Shown: piece by piece, positions 35,735 to 45,442 of the stretch
Numbering within the stretch: the first letter of the stretch is position 1
Layout: every line of letters starts with the position of its first letter
NCBI RefSeq assembly: GCF_900113665.1
Contig: NZ_FOQD01000015.1
Location: 62,001-126,000, forward strand
Direction: 5' to 3'
Source of the DNA: Planctomicrobium piriforme
Lineage (GTDB): Bacteria; Planctomycetota; Planctomycetia; Planctomycetales; Planctomycetaceae
Length of the DNA: 64,000 nt
The notes under the pieces: generated by a model
The model's input: the letters and a program-made list of their open reading frames with translations, nothing else
What the model was told of the DNA's origin: nothing
The model's database searches: none
Position numbers and translations under genes: made by a program

Positions 35735-37456
35735 CTATCGAGGTTTGATGTTCCCCGGGAGTTCGTTCGGAGAGGTCTCCGACTGCACGGCGCCCGTCGC
35801 CGGGGTTTCATTGGCTGCCGGGATACCGGGCTTCGCATAGGCCTTATTCACGGTGTCCACGGTCGTCAGCACCGCGATGACCATGAAGAAGGTTCCCGCC
35901 AAAACCAGACCTGCCCGTCGAAACAGGCTAGGCCGGAGCTCTTTGGGCAGCAGCAGAGAGTTGACCGCCAGGACATGGAAGCAACTGAAACCGAGAGCAT
36001 AGTTGTACAAGTTGGTCGTATAGACGAGCAGGTTGTCCCCTTTGACAGTCATCAGCAGAATGAGCCCCAGGACGGCGTACCCGCAGAGTGCGCCAAAGTA
36101 CAACTTGCCGATCCAGTGCGTGTCCAGGGTGCGGAGACGCGGACTGGCCGTCCAGTAAACGTCCACCCAGCGCCGCAGGGCGCCATCGGTGGTCATAATC
36201 GCGGATGTCGCCAGGACCAGAAACCCGCAGAACAATGTCAGGTGCCAGAACAGGGAGCCCATCGTTGGTCCAACTGCGTCTGCGACACCATCCGCCGTCA
36301 TACCGGCAGCCAGCCATTTATCCTTCGGGACCACGCCTCGCGGCAGAAACTGCACAGACAACATACTGGGGAGCGCCATCCCGAAGAAACAGGCCGGCAT
36401 CCACACCATCAACTGTTCCCGCTGCACGTGCCGCACCCAGCCGTACCATTTCTTCAAGGATTCCGGAGTGAGGCGAAAGACCTTGCCAACGTGCGACAAG
36501 GTGATGGAATGCCCACCTACAATGCTCGGAATGGCTCCCACTTCTTTCCCCATCCCCCAACCCTGGTCGCGAGTAAAATTGCTGATCGGGGTATTCGTCA
36601 ATCCGCCGTTCCCGGCAATCGCTGCCATCGCGGCCACAATCCCGATCATCGACAGGTCGAGCGGCGGCAAGGTTTGCCCGTTCCACCAGGCCCAGGGAAC
36701 ATTCAACAAACGGGGAGGACCATCCGGCGTTTCCGGTACAAAGGGCATGGTTCCAAACCGCACGAAGCCGGAGAGAATTTCTTGCCATGTCGACCACGTC
36801 GAATAGCCCAGCGCCAGAAACAGGAGAAAGCCCAACACAAGCACCAGCTTGGCGCTCATGATGAACTTGAGCGACCGATAGACTTTCCCCCCAAAGATCA
36901 GCGGCAGCAGCGTCAGGATCATGATCCCGCACCCCACCAGTCGAAGCCGGAAATCCTCTTCCGGAATGCTGGGGTCAGGCAACTTTCCGAACAGGATCCC
37001 CGTAATGGGAATTGCGGCGCTGGAGGACAAGTACGGGAGGAACGAACCGAAATCCAGAATTAGATAGAGAAACGGCCAGAACGACGGACCGGGAAACGTG
37101 CGAAACTTCCCGGTAAAAATCGGTTCTCCCGAATACAGGGTGTACCGGCTGATCTCGATGTTGTAGATCACCTGGCCGAGGATGCTCAGGGTCGCCAGCC
37201 ACAGCAGCGCCCCGCCATACCGCGCCGTGACCAGAGGGCCGGTCAGCCATTCGCCGCCACCCACGGCAGCAGCGCCCATCACCAGGCCCGGTCCCAGCAG
37301 CATTGGAATCTGCCGCCAGCCGAAGCGCGGGGGACTTCCCAATTCACCAACCGCCCAGCGCGGCATCTTTTTTGAGCCGATGTATGGCGACTCCCAGGCT
37401 TGAGTCGGCTGGCCCGCAGGGCCTTCGTTCTTGGTCTCGACTGTCGTGTTCGCCAT
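35735..37456 (-). CDS. Nramp-like (APC superfamily) membrane transporter
   Basis: A 573-residue protein with about 12 helices. The first helix region, LLGPGLVMGAAAVGGGEWLTG, aligns with the Nramp motif GPGxLxxxxxxDPGN, but the metal-binding Asp and Asn are replaced (GGGE). The middle has NGGLTNTPISNFTRDQGWGMG and VGGHSITLSHVGKV. The closest description is an uncharacterised Nramp-related or LeuT-fold transporter found in planctomycetes. Divalent metal transport is therefore doubtful. I choose the ATG at 37456 (MANTTVETK); the frame is open to 37486. It is followed by the CstA-type gene 138 bases downstream on the same strand. Confidence 0.75.
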   Translation of the reverse strand: MANTTVETKNEGPAGQPTQAWESPYIGSKKMPRWAVGELGSPPRFGWRQIPMLLGPGLVMGAAAVGGGEWLTGPLVTARYGGALLWLATLSILGQVIYNIEISRYTLYSGEPIFTGKFRTFPGPSFWPFLYLILDFGSFLPYLSSSAAIPITGILFGKLPDPSIPEEDFRLRLVGCGIMILTLLPLIFGGKVYRSLKFIMSAKLVLVLGFLLFLALGYSTWSTWQEILSGFVRFGTMPFVPETPDGPPRLLNVPWAWWNGQTLPPLDLSMIGIVAAMAAIAGNGGLTNTPISNFTRDQGWGMGKEVGAIPSIVGGHSITLSHVGKVFRLTPESLKKWYGWVRHVQREQLMVWMPACFFGMALPSMLSVQFLPRGVVPKDKWLAAGMTADGVADAVGPTMGSLFWHLTLFCGFLVLATSAIMTTDGALRRWVDVYWTASPRLRTLDTHWIGKLYFGALCGYAVLGLILLMTVKGDNLLVYTTNLYNYALGFSCFHVLAVNSLLLPKELRPSLFRRAGLVLAGTFFMVIAVLTTVDTVNKAYAKPGIPAANETPATGAVQSETSPNELPGNIKPR

Positions 37457-37971
37457 CCCCAGCACCTGATCTTTGTTTCTGCACATTCAATCGGGCGCAT
37501 GCCCGACACGGTTCCGCACGCCGCCTGTAGGACAGGAGCGCACTCACTCCGTCACGACTCTGCCTCCGCTGGATCCCCATGCCGCCGGAGGAATCCGGCT
37601 GCTTGAACGTCGCCCCTCTCAGTGAGATCTGACTGTAAATGCGGTCCCGCAGGGCAGATACGCCCGCCACGCATTCATCGCCGATCAGATCCTGGCCTAC
37701 CGCTCCCCGTGGGATCAACACACGGTCCCGCTCCATCGATATATGCACTTTCGAAAATATGTTCACGAATCGCAAGGCCGCACTCCTCCGTTTTCAGTCG
37801 ACGAGCCTGATTCGCGGTCCGATCATTCGGATTCGCTTGTTCCCGCCGACCTGACCGTCCCATTTTCGCCTGTGATCGAGACCGAAAATGACGCTCAGAT
37901 GACGCTGCCAATCCGGTGTCGTTACGATGCGATCCGGCAGCTTCACCGTCCCCCAACACTCTGGACCGCCG
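37457..37971. other. Divergent gap, transporter and HATPase-GNAT genes
   Basis: A 515-base divergent gap, the second longest in the window. It carries no heptad tract. I note a small inverted repeat (CGGGC and GCCCG near 37493-37506) and an AT-rich stretch near 37735-37765 that may be a promoter. The many short open frames on both strands are not convincing. The HATPase gene's frame is open from an ATG at 37927. Confidence 0.45.
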
Positions 37972-39432
37972 ATGGAACTCGAACTGCAACTCTCGAACGA
38001 ACGCCGGGCGATTCCCAGCGCTGCCGCCCTGCTCCACGCCGCCTTGCAACAGTTGCCGATCGCAGCCGCCGATGCCGACCAGATCGAACAACTCGTGCTG
38101 CGCGTCGTCGGCGATGCCGTCGATCACGCTTACCCCTCCGGCATGTCCGGAATCATCAAACTCTCGGTGCGGGAGAAACAGGGTCGACTCGAAATCGGCG
38201 TACGGGATTTCGGGCTGCCGCAGGATGTGGCGTCCCTCGAACGCCGTCTCCATGAGAAGACGAGTGCCGCCAACTCAACCAGTCTGGCAACGACGGCCGA
38301 TGAGCTACACTGGATCAACCACGGCCGCGAAGGCAAAGCCTTTCAACTCGTGAAATGGCTGTCGTCACAAAACGTTCGCGACCAGTCCACCGGGGAAACG
38401 CTCGAAGCTTTCGACAACAACGCCGCCCTCGCACCGCCGCAGAACTATGACATTCGCCGCATGCGGTCCGAAGAAGCTCTGCAAGTGTGCCAGTTGATGT
38501 ACCGGGCATACGGCAACACCTACTTCAATGAAGACGTCTACTACCCCGATCGGGTTGCCGCACAGAACGATCACAATTCGGTGCTGTCGTTCGTGGCCGT
38601 GGCGGAAGACGGCACGGTGGCAGGCCATTACGCACTGGAACTGAACCAGCCGGGTCTGGTGGCCGAAGGAGGACAGGCGGTCGTCGATCCCGCCCATCGC
38701 GGTCGCGGACTTCTCGACAAGATGAAAGCCGTCGCCCTCGTCACTGCGAAAGAGTTGAATCTGGCCGGCTGGTACGCCGATGCTGTGGCCGTCCATACCC
38801 TCACCCAGCGGTCTGATGTGACGCATGGAGGCCGTCTCTGCGCCGCAGACCTGGCGATTTCGCCGGAAACCGAACGCTTCGTCAGCATTGCCGACACACA
38901 GCCTCAGCGCATCAGTTGCATGCTCTATTTTCACTGGCTGACAACACCGACTCCGCGCACGATTTCCATTCCGCAACGACATCGCGCGATCGTCTCGGAG
39001 ATCTATCAAGGACTCGACTGCGAGTTGTCATTTCACCCCGACACAACGCCCGTCGGGCACGGCACGCTCACCATCGCCATGGACCCCGGCGGAGCGAAAG
39101 CCTTTTTACGAGTTGATGACATCGGGTCAGATACAATTGCTGCGATCCGCCATGCGCAGCGGCAATTGATCGAACGCAGCCACATGCAGACGATCTACGC
39201 CGAGCTGCCGCTCGCTCATCCCGCTGCTGCCCAGGTCGCGACGGAACTCGAAGCAGACGGCTTCGGCTTCATCGGCATCGCCCCGCACTTCTCGAAAACC
39301 TCCGACATCCTGCGACTCGCCTACCTGGTGAATCCGCTGACGCGCGAGCCAATCAAGACGTACGAACCCGCCGCCGACCGCCTGGTGAACTACGCCTTGG
39401 CAGAACAAGCTCGAGTGCATCCCGGAGATTGA
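37972..39432 (+). CDS. Anti-sigma-type ATPase fused to GNAT acetyltransferase
   Basis: A 486-residue cytoplasmic protein. The N-terminal 125 residues resemble RsbW/HATPase_c anti-sigma kinases: QIEQLVLRVVGDAVDHAYPSG corresponds to the N-box (the usual Asn is Asp here), and VRDFGLPQD to the G1 box. A GNAT acetyltransferase domain follows (about 150-320), with AVVDPAHRGRGLLDKM, the acetyl-CoA loop pattern RGRG. A second, weaker acetyltransferase-like half is seen to about 450, with AAAQVATELEADGFGFIGIAP. The combination suggests acetylation governed by a partner-switch module. I choose the ATG at 37972. Its partners are unknown; an RsbU-like phosphatase lies at 62379. Confidence 0.78.
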   Translation: MELELQLSNERRAIPSAAALLHAALQQLPIAAADADQIEQLVLRVVGDAVDHAYPSGMSGIIKLSVREKQGRLEIGVRDFGLPQDVASLERRLHEKTSAANSTSLATTADELHWINHGREGKAFQLVKWLSSQNVRDQSTGETLEAFDNNAALAPPQNYDIRRMRSEEALQVCQLMYRAYGNTYFNEDVYYPDRVAAQNDHNSVLSFVAVAEDGTVAGHYALELNQPGLVAEGGQAVVDPAHRGRGLLDKMKAVALVTAKELNLAGWYADAVAVHTLTQRSDVTHGGRLCAADLAISPETERFVSIADTQPQRISCMLYFHWLTTPTPRTISIPQRHRAIVSEIYQGLDCELSFHPDTTPVGHGTLTIAMDPGGAKAFLRVDDIGSDTIAAIRHAQRQLIERSHMQTIYAELPLAHPAAAQVATELEADGFGFIGIAPHFSKTSDILRLAYLVNPLTREPIKTYEPAADRLVNYALAEQARVHPGD

Positions 39433-39460
39433 GATCCCAAGTTCACCTGCGTGGAGACAA

Positions 39461-39509
39461 GGGGATAGGGAAGAGGGGACAGGGGACAGGGGACAGGGGA
39501 CAGGGGACA
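39461..39509. repeat. Tandem GGGGACA heptad repeat, five exact copies
   Basis: GGGGATA, GGGAAGA, then five exact GGGGACA copies, the most regular tract in the window. It runs on into CAGTCTAAAAATCC, a sequence also found beside the related tract at 49403-49489. It lies between the HATPase-GNAT and GH43-like genes. Confidence 0.92.
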
Positions 39510-39608
39510 GTCTAAAAATCCATTCTTCCCCTTTTCCATTGAAGTTCGTGAACCTTGAAACGACTGAGTCCCGCCACAAGCCTCGATCAAGCCGAGAAAG
39601 CCTTCTTC

Positions 39609-40631
39609 ATGCCCATCCACTTCGGATCGAACATCCGGGCGTTGCTGCTCGCACTCGGCTTTCTGTGGGGATTGACAGGCTCGCTCGTTGCTGAAGAGAA
39701 GCCTCCAGCCCCTGCCAACTCAGGTCCGTTTGTCTTCGCCTACTTCAACACCGGCAACGCCGGCGAATCGCAGGGGCTGCAGTACGCCTGGAGCCGTGAC
39801 GGATACAAGTGGACCGCTTTGGCATCGCCCAACGGCACATTTCTGAAACCGGAAGTCGGCGGAAAGCTGTTGCGAGACCCCTCCATCGTGCAGGCACCGG
39901 ACGGCATCTTTCACATGGTCTGGACCACCGACTGGTTCCGGCACGGCATCGGCTCGTCGTATTCCAAGGACCTGTTGCACTGGAGCCCTCAGGAATATCT
40001 CGACGTCATGCAAGACTTCCCCGGCACGGTCAACTGCTGGGCGCCCGAGATCTTCTACGACGCCCCCAGCCAGACCTATCTCATCTACTGGGCATCGACC
40101 ATCCCCGGCAAGTTCCCTGACACCGAACCGACCGGCGAAGAATTTAAACAATTCGGAACCAGGGCATCGCACCGCATCTATGTCACCACCACACAGGACT
40201 TCAAAAAGTTCACGCCCACGCAGCTGCTGTATGACAACGGCTACAACGCGATCGACGCCTTCATCGTCGCCGACCCCGAACATTCGCGTTATGTCATGAT
40301 CATCAAGGATGAAACCGCGTATCCGACGGCCAAGAAGAACTTACGGCTGGCCTTTGCAAAAACCCCGCTCGGCCCCTGGAGCCCCAGCACGACCCCGTTC
40401 TCGCCAGACTGGGTGGAAGGAGCCTCAGTCTTGAAGGTCGGCAATGAGTGGCTCGTCTACTACGACGCCTATACCCGTCATCGCTACGAAGGCCAGAAGA
40501 CCACCGACCTCGAAAACTGGCAATCCATCACCGACAAACTCACCATGCCGACAGGCATGCGGCATGGAACGCCGTTGCCCGTGACGGAAGTGATCCTGCA
40601 AGGGCTGTTGAGTTCGTCCAAGGCGCCGTAG
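39609..40631 (+). CDS. Glycoside hydrolase family 43-like exported protein
   Basis: A 340-residue protein with a signal peptide (FGSNIRALLLALGFLWGLTGSLVA) and a five-bladed beta-propeller pattern. The blade start FVFAYFNTGNAGESQGLQYAWS and the RDPSIVQAPDGIFHMVWT motif carry the presumed catalytic Asp. APEIFYDAPSQTYLIYWAS follows, and the later blade has KDETAYPTAKKNLRLAFA. This is the pattern of arabinan-, xylan- or galactan-degrading enzymes. The frame is open to the TTG at 39555, but the signal peptide begins at the ATG at 39609. The GATase gene follows 33 bases later. Confidence 0.84.
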   Translation: MPIHFGSNIRALLLALGFLWGLTGSLVAEEKPPAPANSGPFVFAYFNTGNAGESQGLQYAWSRDGYKWTALASPNGTFLKPEVGGKLLRDPSIVQAPDGIFHMVWTTDWFRHGIGSSYSKDLLHWSPQEYLDVMQDFPGTVNCWAPEIFYDAPSQTYLIYWASTIPGKFPDTEPTGEEFKQFGTRASHRIYVTTTQDFKKFTPTQLLYDNGYNAIDAFIVADPEHSRYVMIIKDETAYPTAKKNLRLAFAKTPLGPWSPSTTPFSPDWVEGASVLKVGNEWLVYYDAYTRHRYEGQKTTDLENWQSITDKLTMPTGMRHGTPLPVTEVILQGLLSSSKAP

Positions 40632-40664
40632 CAAACAAACTCACTCGCGAAGGAAGAAGCTTCG

Positions 40665-41357
40665 ATGCGGATTCGCGTTCTACAGCACGTCCCGTTCGAA
40701 GGCCCCGGTCACATCCAGAATTGGGCCGACAGCCGCGGGCACTCGGTTGCGGTGACTCATCTCTATGCCGGCGATCCGCCCCCTGCTCTCGACGACTTCG
40801 ACTGGCTCGTCATCATGGGCGGCCCGATGAGCGTGAACGATCCGCTCCCCTGGATTCCATTGGCCAAGAGGCTCATCGAACAGTCATTCGAACGCGACAA
40901 AATCGTGCTCGGCATCTGCCTGGGTGCCCAACTGATTGCCAGCACGCTTGGTGCTCGCGTTTATTGTGGAGAATTCAAAGAGATCGGCTGGTTTCGTGTT
41001 TATTGCACACCGGCGGCCACGACTTCACCGCTATTTCAGGGTGTACCAAAGTCGTTTCTGTCCTATCACTGGCATGGAGAAACATTCGACCTGCCTGCCG
41101 GCGCAAAGCACCTCGCAATGACGCTCGGATGTGGGTGTCAGGCGTTTGCATACGGTCCTCGGGGGCTGGCTCTGCAGTTTCACCTCGAAATGACCGAGTG
41201 CGTCATTCGAGACCTCTCACGCGAATGCGGCGGCGATCTGCCAAACGGCCGCTACGTTCAGCCGACGCAATCTCATCTCGAACAGCCAGAACGCCTCACC
41301 GCCATGCACAAAATGTTGGATCGAATTCTCGACAACCTGGCAGCATCGGCTGTGTGA
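40665..41357 (+). CDS. Class I glutamine amidotransferase-like protein
   Basis: A 230-residue cytoplasmic protein with the GATase1 triad: the nucleophile Cys85 in GICLGAQL, and His173 and Glu175 in QFHLEMTE. It starts MRIRVLQHVPFEGPG with VIMGGPMSV, as in the stand-alone GMP-synthase-like amidotransferases (YfeJ/GuaA-N type) whose partner is unknown. The acceptor substrate cannot be told. The tail after residue 195 (QSHLEQPERLTAM) is a helical hairpin. It ends 10 bases before the end of the large LEPR-XLL gene on the other strand, so the two are tightly convergent. Confidence 0.92.
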   Translation: MRIRVLQHVPFEGPGHIQNWADSRGHSVAVTHLYAGDPPPALDDFDWLVIMGGPMSVNDPLPWIPLAKRLIEQSFERDKIVLGICLGAQLIASTLGARVYCGEFKEIGWFRVYCTPAATTSPLFQGVPKSFLSYHWHGETFDLPAGAKHLAMTLGCGCQAFAYGPRGLALQFHLEMTECVIRDLSRECGGDLPNGRYVQPTQSHLEQPERLTAMHKMLDRILDNLAASAV

Positions 41358-41367
41358 AGTCAGTCGA

Positions 41368-43962
41368 TCACACGATGGAAATGGTCTTCGCAACAACTCC
41401 GCCGTCCCCGCCATCGCCGTCCGTCAGCAGCAGTTGCACCGTTCTGACGCTCCCGGCCGCAGTCGTCGAATCAAACGCCAACCGCCGCAGCAACGCCTGC
41501 ACGGCCGTCGTCGTCGCGTTACCATTGAACGTGATCACCAGCGGCGTTCCGCCTGTCCCGCCCGTCCAGCCGCCAATGGCAAAACCCTCATATTGCACAG
41601 CGCTCCCCAGCAGGGAAATCTTTCCCGTCCCGGTTCCCTGCCCGAGAATCGAAAGGCGGTCGCTGCCCAGGCTGGTGCCCTGCAGCGTCACTGTCAACGT
41701 GCCCCCGGCAAAGTTCGGCGAATCGACATCTTGAATCGTCGCGTCGGGATCAATCTGCTTGGCCGTCGTCCCACTGGCGTAGGCAACCGTTCCGTTAAAA
41801 GCTCCGATGACCGGCGGGTCGTTCACGGCGATCACCTGAATCGCCCGCGTTGCGGTCGTCGTCGTCCCGCCGTCCCCGTCTTCCAGCGTCAACCGGATTG
41901 ATCTCGTCAGCGTCGCAGGTGCGTCCCCCTTCGTGCTGAACACCAGTCGCCGCAGGAGCGCCTGCACATTCGCAGGCTTCGCATTCCCGTTGAATGTCAC
42001 CACCAATGGGGCCGTGCCGACTCCGCCGGTGAAACTTCCGAACGCCACGCCGCCATATTTCAACGTCGCACCTGAGACGCCGATCTGACCTGCGGCATTC
42101 CCCTGATTCGCGAACGCCAGCAGATCGCGGTCATCGGCATTGGAAGTGAGCGAGATCGTCACCTTGCCGCCGGCGAAGTTCGGCGAATCCGGATCAGTCA
42201 CCGTTGCCGCCGGCAGCACCGTGACCGAGCTGGCGTTCTCGACGTACGTCACACTTCCGCCAAAGCCGGTGACGACCGGCGCGTCGTTTCCGTTCAACAC
42301 GCGGATCGTCACGCTCTTGGCGAAGGCATGCCCCAACTGGTCGACCACCCGCAGTCGCAAAAAGTAGCTCGACTTCGTTTCGTAATCGAAGACCGCTTTG
42401 GTCCGCAGTTGATTCCCCAAGATCGTGAAGAGCGCATTATCAGCCGCGCCGGTCCCTGTCCCAAAGGAATACGTAAAGGTGTCATTGAGATCAGGATCGA
42501 CGGCCGACAACGTCCCCACGACAGTCCCGATTGGCCGGTTCTCGACCACCGTCGTCGATGAGAGTTTCAAGTCAGTGGGCACTGAATTCAGGGGAATCCT
42601 GAAGAGTTCCGTCCCGCTCGTCGTCAACGTCCCGGCAAACAAAACCTGATCTTTCAGTGCCGCCAGATCCTGCGGCAAATATCCGAACTGCACACCGTCA
42701 TCAGCAATCATGGTTCCTTCCGAAGTCCCATCGCTGACCCAAAGCTTGCCGCCGGGTGTTCCGTCATAAACGACGAACGCCAGTTTTCCGGCAACGCTGG
42801 TCCAGTTTGAATAAGACCCGATCGAAGTCCCGGGGATGATGTCTTTCAGCAGCACTGTGCCCGCCGCAGTCCCGTCGCTCTTCCACAGCTCATCTGAGTT
42901 GGCCCGAAAATAAAGGGCGCCGTTCACATTTGTCAGATCATGCGGCCAGCCGCTGGCATTCCCCGGAGCCAGATCCTTGACCTGGACAGTGCCGGCATCA
43001 GTCCCATCCGATTTCCACAATTCCCGATCGAGCGAAGATCCGTATGCGTTGAAATACAACGTCGATCCAACGACGCAGATTTCTTGCGGATCATGCATCG
43101 TGAGAGTCACAATCCCGGTCCCGGCATCGGTTCCGTCGGTTTTCCACAGCCTGAAACCGTTCGTCAGATCGAAGTCGCGATAATACAGAGTGCCATTCAA
43201 TGCGACGAACTGATCGGGCACCGCGTTGGAGCCAGCTTGAATCGGAAAGGTTCCGGCCGTCGTTCCGTCGCTTCTCCAGACTCTTAACTGAGAGTTGTCA
43301 TCATAGCCGCGAAAAAAGAGCAGATTTCCGACTGGCGTGAACGCGTCCGGCCATCCAAAGGACGAACCAGACACAAGATCCTTGACCAATCGCGTGCCTG
43401 CGGCGCTGCCGTCCGTGGCCCAGAGTTCATCGCCATGGACTCCATCGTTGGCGCTAAAGTAGACCGTCCCGTTGACGTTGGTAAACATCTCCGGAAAGGA
43501 GCTGCCCGTCCCGACAGAAACGTCGGCCACCATCACGGTGCCGTTCGCCGTCCCGTCACTCTTCCAGACTTCCCAGCCAGTCGCTGGAAGATACGCCGAG
43601 AAGTACAACGTTCCATTCACATTGGCGAGCTTCTGCGGAAACGATGAACCAATGCCGGCATAGATATCCTTGACCAGCACGGTCCCCGCGGCAGTGCCAT
43701 CGCTCTTCCAGAGTTCTGTGCCGTTCACGCCGTCATTCGCCGCAAAGAAGACGGTGTTCCCCACCGTGACGAGCGAATCGACGCTCGAACCGGACGCCTT
43801 GCCGTTGATGTCCACGACCTGCGTCGCTGACAATAGCACGCGTTGCTCGACGGCTTCGATCGAATGCAACGCCGCCGGACGACATCGACGAAATTTTGAT
43901 TGCGTTCGCGAACGACGAGAAAACTTCGCCAGCAGGCGAAAGAGAGACGGCCCGTTCAACAT
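41368..43962 (-). CDS. Secreted LEPR-XLL protein, ELWxxDGT and cadherin-like repeats
   Basis: An 864-residue protein. The N-terminus has no normal signal peptide but the motif IEAVEQRVLLSAT (about 35-47), a version of the LEPR-XLL signal of planctomycete surface proteins. Residues 50-460 hold about nine repeats with the consensus (E)LWKSDGT(x)AGT, as in GTELWKSDGTAAGT, WEVWKSDGTANGT and GTPGGKLWVSDGTSEGT. Then come a cadherin-like module (VVENRPIGTVVGTLSA, about 480-575) and two similar modules, each ending in ALLRRLVFSTKGD or ALLRRLAFDSTTA. The C-terminus is TDGDGGDGGVVAKTISIV. It probably mediates adhesion. Confidence 0.88.
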   Translation of the reverse strand: MLNGPSLFRLLAKFSRRSRTQSKFRRCRPAALHSIEAVEQRVLLSATQVVDINGKASGSSVDSLVTVGNTVFFAANDGVNGTELWKSDGTAAGTVLVKDIYAGIGSSFPQKLANVNGTLYFSAYLPATGWEVWKSDGTANGTVMVADVSVGTGSSFPEMFTNVNGTVYFSANDGVHGDELWATDGSAAGTRLVKDLVSGSSFGWPDAFTPVGNLLFFRGYDDNSQLRVWRSDGTTAGTFPIQAGSNAVPDQFVALNGTLYYRDFDLTNGFRLWKTDGTDAGTGIVTLTMHDPQEICVVGSTLYFNAYGSSLDRELWKSDGTDAGTVQVKDLAPGNASGWPHDLTNVNGALYFRANSDELWKSDGTAAGTVLLKDIIPGTSIGSYSNWTSVAGKLAFVVYDGTPGGKLWVSDGTSEGTMIADDGVQFGYLPQDLAALKDQVLFAGTLTTSGTELFRIPLNSVPTDLKLSSTTVVENRPIGTVVGTLSAVDPDLNDTFTYSFGTGTGAADNALFTILGNQLRTKAVFDYETKSSYFLRLRVVDQLGHAFAKSVTIRVLNGNDAPVVTGFGGSVTYVENASSVTVLPAATVTDPDSPNFAGGKVTISLTSNADDRDLLAFANQGNAAGQIGVSGATLKYGGVAFGSFTGGVGTAPLVVTFNGNAKPANVQALLRRLVFSTKGDAPATLTRSIRLTLEDGDGGTTTTATRAIQVIAVNDPPVIGAFNGTVAYASGTTAKQIDPDATIQDVDSPNFAGGTLTVTLQGTSLGSDRLSILGQGTGTGKISLLGSAVQYEGFAIGGWTGGTGGTPLVITFNGNATTTAVQALLRRLAFDSTTAAGSVRTVQLLLTDGDGGDGGVVAKTISIV

Positions 43963-44098
43963 CGCGATCTGCCCTGTGTTCAGACTTGAAAACTCGTCTG
44001 TTTAACGAACCTGATTTCCTCCGAAAGCCGTTCTATCAGCCGTTACGGATGGGTTGCAAGAGGGTTAGCCCCTAGGCAAGGTGTCGCGGGTTGATCAC

Positions 44099-45442
44099 TT
44101 ATTTCGCCCCTTCGATCCGGTACAGATGCTTTTCGCTCCTCAGAAAGAGTGCATCTCCATCCACCGCATAGGACGCGAACGTCCGCTCGTCTTTGCTCAA
44201 CTGGTTCTTGGCCAGCACTTCATACTTGGGCGAGGCCGCAACGACGGTAGCGGTGCCTTCTTCGTCCTGAAAGTACACCCGGCCGCCTGCCAGGATCGGC
44301 GAGGCCGAGAAGTTGCCGCCTAACCGTTCTTCCCAATGCTCTTCTCCCGTCACCGCATCCACACAACGGGCGATCCCCTTGTCCGAAACGAAGAACAACA
44401 GCTTGTCGACCAGCAGCAGTGACGGCGAATGCGGCACCTGACGGTCGGTCTTCCATTTCACATGCGACTCGGTGACGTCACCAGTCCCCGTCGGATCGAT
44501 CGCAAGCAGAATCGGCTTCATAAACCCGGTGCAGACATACACGAGTCCGTTGCCGTAGACCGGGCGCGGCGTCACCGAGAAGCCTCCTTCGTAACGGACC
44601 TTCCAGATCTCATCGCCGGTCGCTGGATCATACGCCGACACCACATCGCTCCCCGGGCAGACCGCTTGTGGCCGACCGTTGATCGTCAGCACCAGCGGCG
44701 TACAGAACGAAAAGCCCTTCGAGGGTTCGGTTTCCCTGGTCCGCTTCCAACGCACCTTGCCGGTGGCCTTCTCCATGCCGACGACGTACTGCACATCGGT
44801 CCCGTCGCAGCAGATCACCAGCACATCGCCGGCAATGGCCGGAGAGCCGCCGTTGCCGTGCTGTGGTGCATAGTCGAGCTTCGCCGTCCAGACGATGTCG
44901 CCGTTCAACTTCAATCGCGCCGTGCCGTTCGAACCGAAATGCACATACAGAGCGTCCCCTTCAATGATCGGCGTCGGGCTGGCATGGCTGTTCTTCTTGT
45001 GGATCTCGACATCGGCGGTGTGCTGCAGGATGTTCTTTTCCCACAGCACGTTGCCGGTCGCTTCATCGAGACAGAGGACCCCCAGATCGACCAGCGTCGT
45101 CTTCTTGTCGTCCCCCTCGGTCGGCTGAGCCACGGCCGTGGTCAGATAGATCCGCCCATTCACGATCACTGGCGAAGACCAGGCGACGCCCGGCAACGCC
45201 TGTTTCCATTTGATGTTGGTGCTTTCATCCCATTGCAGCGGAACGGCGCCTGTCGCATGCCCCTGCCCGTCCGGCCCGCGAAATTCCGGCCAGTCGGCCT
45301 GAGCGACCGCGCTGAACAGAATCATCGCCAGCATTCCGGAGACCACAACGCACAGCCAGCAGTGCAGCGTTGCCGCCCGTTTGCGCGGTCTGGCCGCGAC
45401 CGGCATGTGTGGCTTCAACATCCCTTGTGACAACGGTTTCAC
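44099..45442 (-). CDS. PQQ-like beta-propeller protein
   Basis: A 447-residue exported eight-bladed propeller protein. The N-terminal hydrophobic stretch (LHCWLCVVVSGMLAMILFSAVAQA) is the signal peptide, after a basic extension of about 26 residues. The mature part opens DWPEFRGPDGQGHA, the typical planctomycete form. Blades repeat WxKxLxGxxWSSPV, GKVRWKRTRE, GDEIWKVRYEGGF and GEEHWEERLGG. It resembles BamB and PQQ-dependent dehydrogenase propellers but lacks the dehydrogenase active site. Planctomycetes carry dozens of such paralogues of unclear role. It is divergent from the VirJ-like gene. Confidence 0.9.
   Translation of the reverse strand: MKPLSQGMLKPHMPVAARPRKRAATLHCWLCVVVSGMLAMILFSAVAQADWPEFRGPDGQGHATGAVPLQWDESTNIKWKQALPGVAWSSPVIVNGRIYLTTAVAQPTEGDDKKTTLVDLGVLCLDEATGNVLWEKNILQHTADVEIHKKNSHASPTPIIEGDALYVHFGSNGTARLKLNGDIVWTAKLDYAPQHGNGGSPAIAGDVLVICCDGTDVQYVVGMEKATGKVRWKRTRETEPSKGFSFCTPLVLTINGRPQAVCPGSDVVSAYDPATGDEIWKVRYEGGFSVTPRPVYGNGLVYVCTGFMKPILLAIDPTGTGDVTESHVKWKTDRQVPHSPSLLLVDKLLFFVSDKGIARCVDAVTGEEHWEERLGGNFSASPILAGGRVYFQDEEGTATVVAASPKYEVLAKNQLSKDERTFASYAVDGDALFLRSEKHLYRIEGAK

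Noticed and set aside
35975..37063. Plus-strand open frame of 362 codons
   Set aside because: Antisense to the Nramp-like gene.
39461..39509. CRISPR array
   Set aside because: The 7-mers are continuous, with no spacers and no cas genes.
40448..41734. Plus-strand open frame of 428 codons
   Set aside because: Out-of-frame shadow running through the GH43-like, amidotransferase and LEPR-XLL genes; no codon bias.
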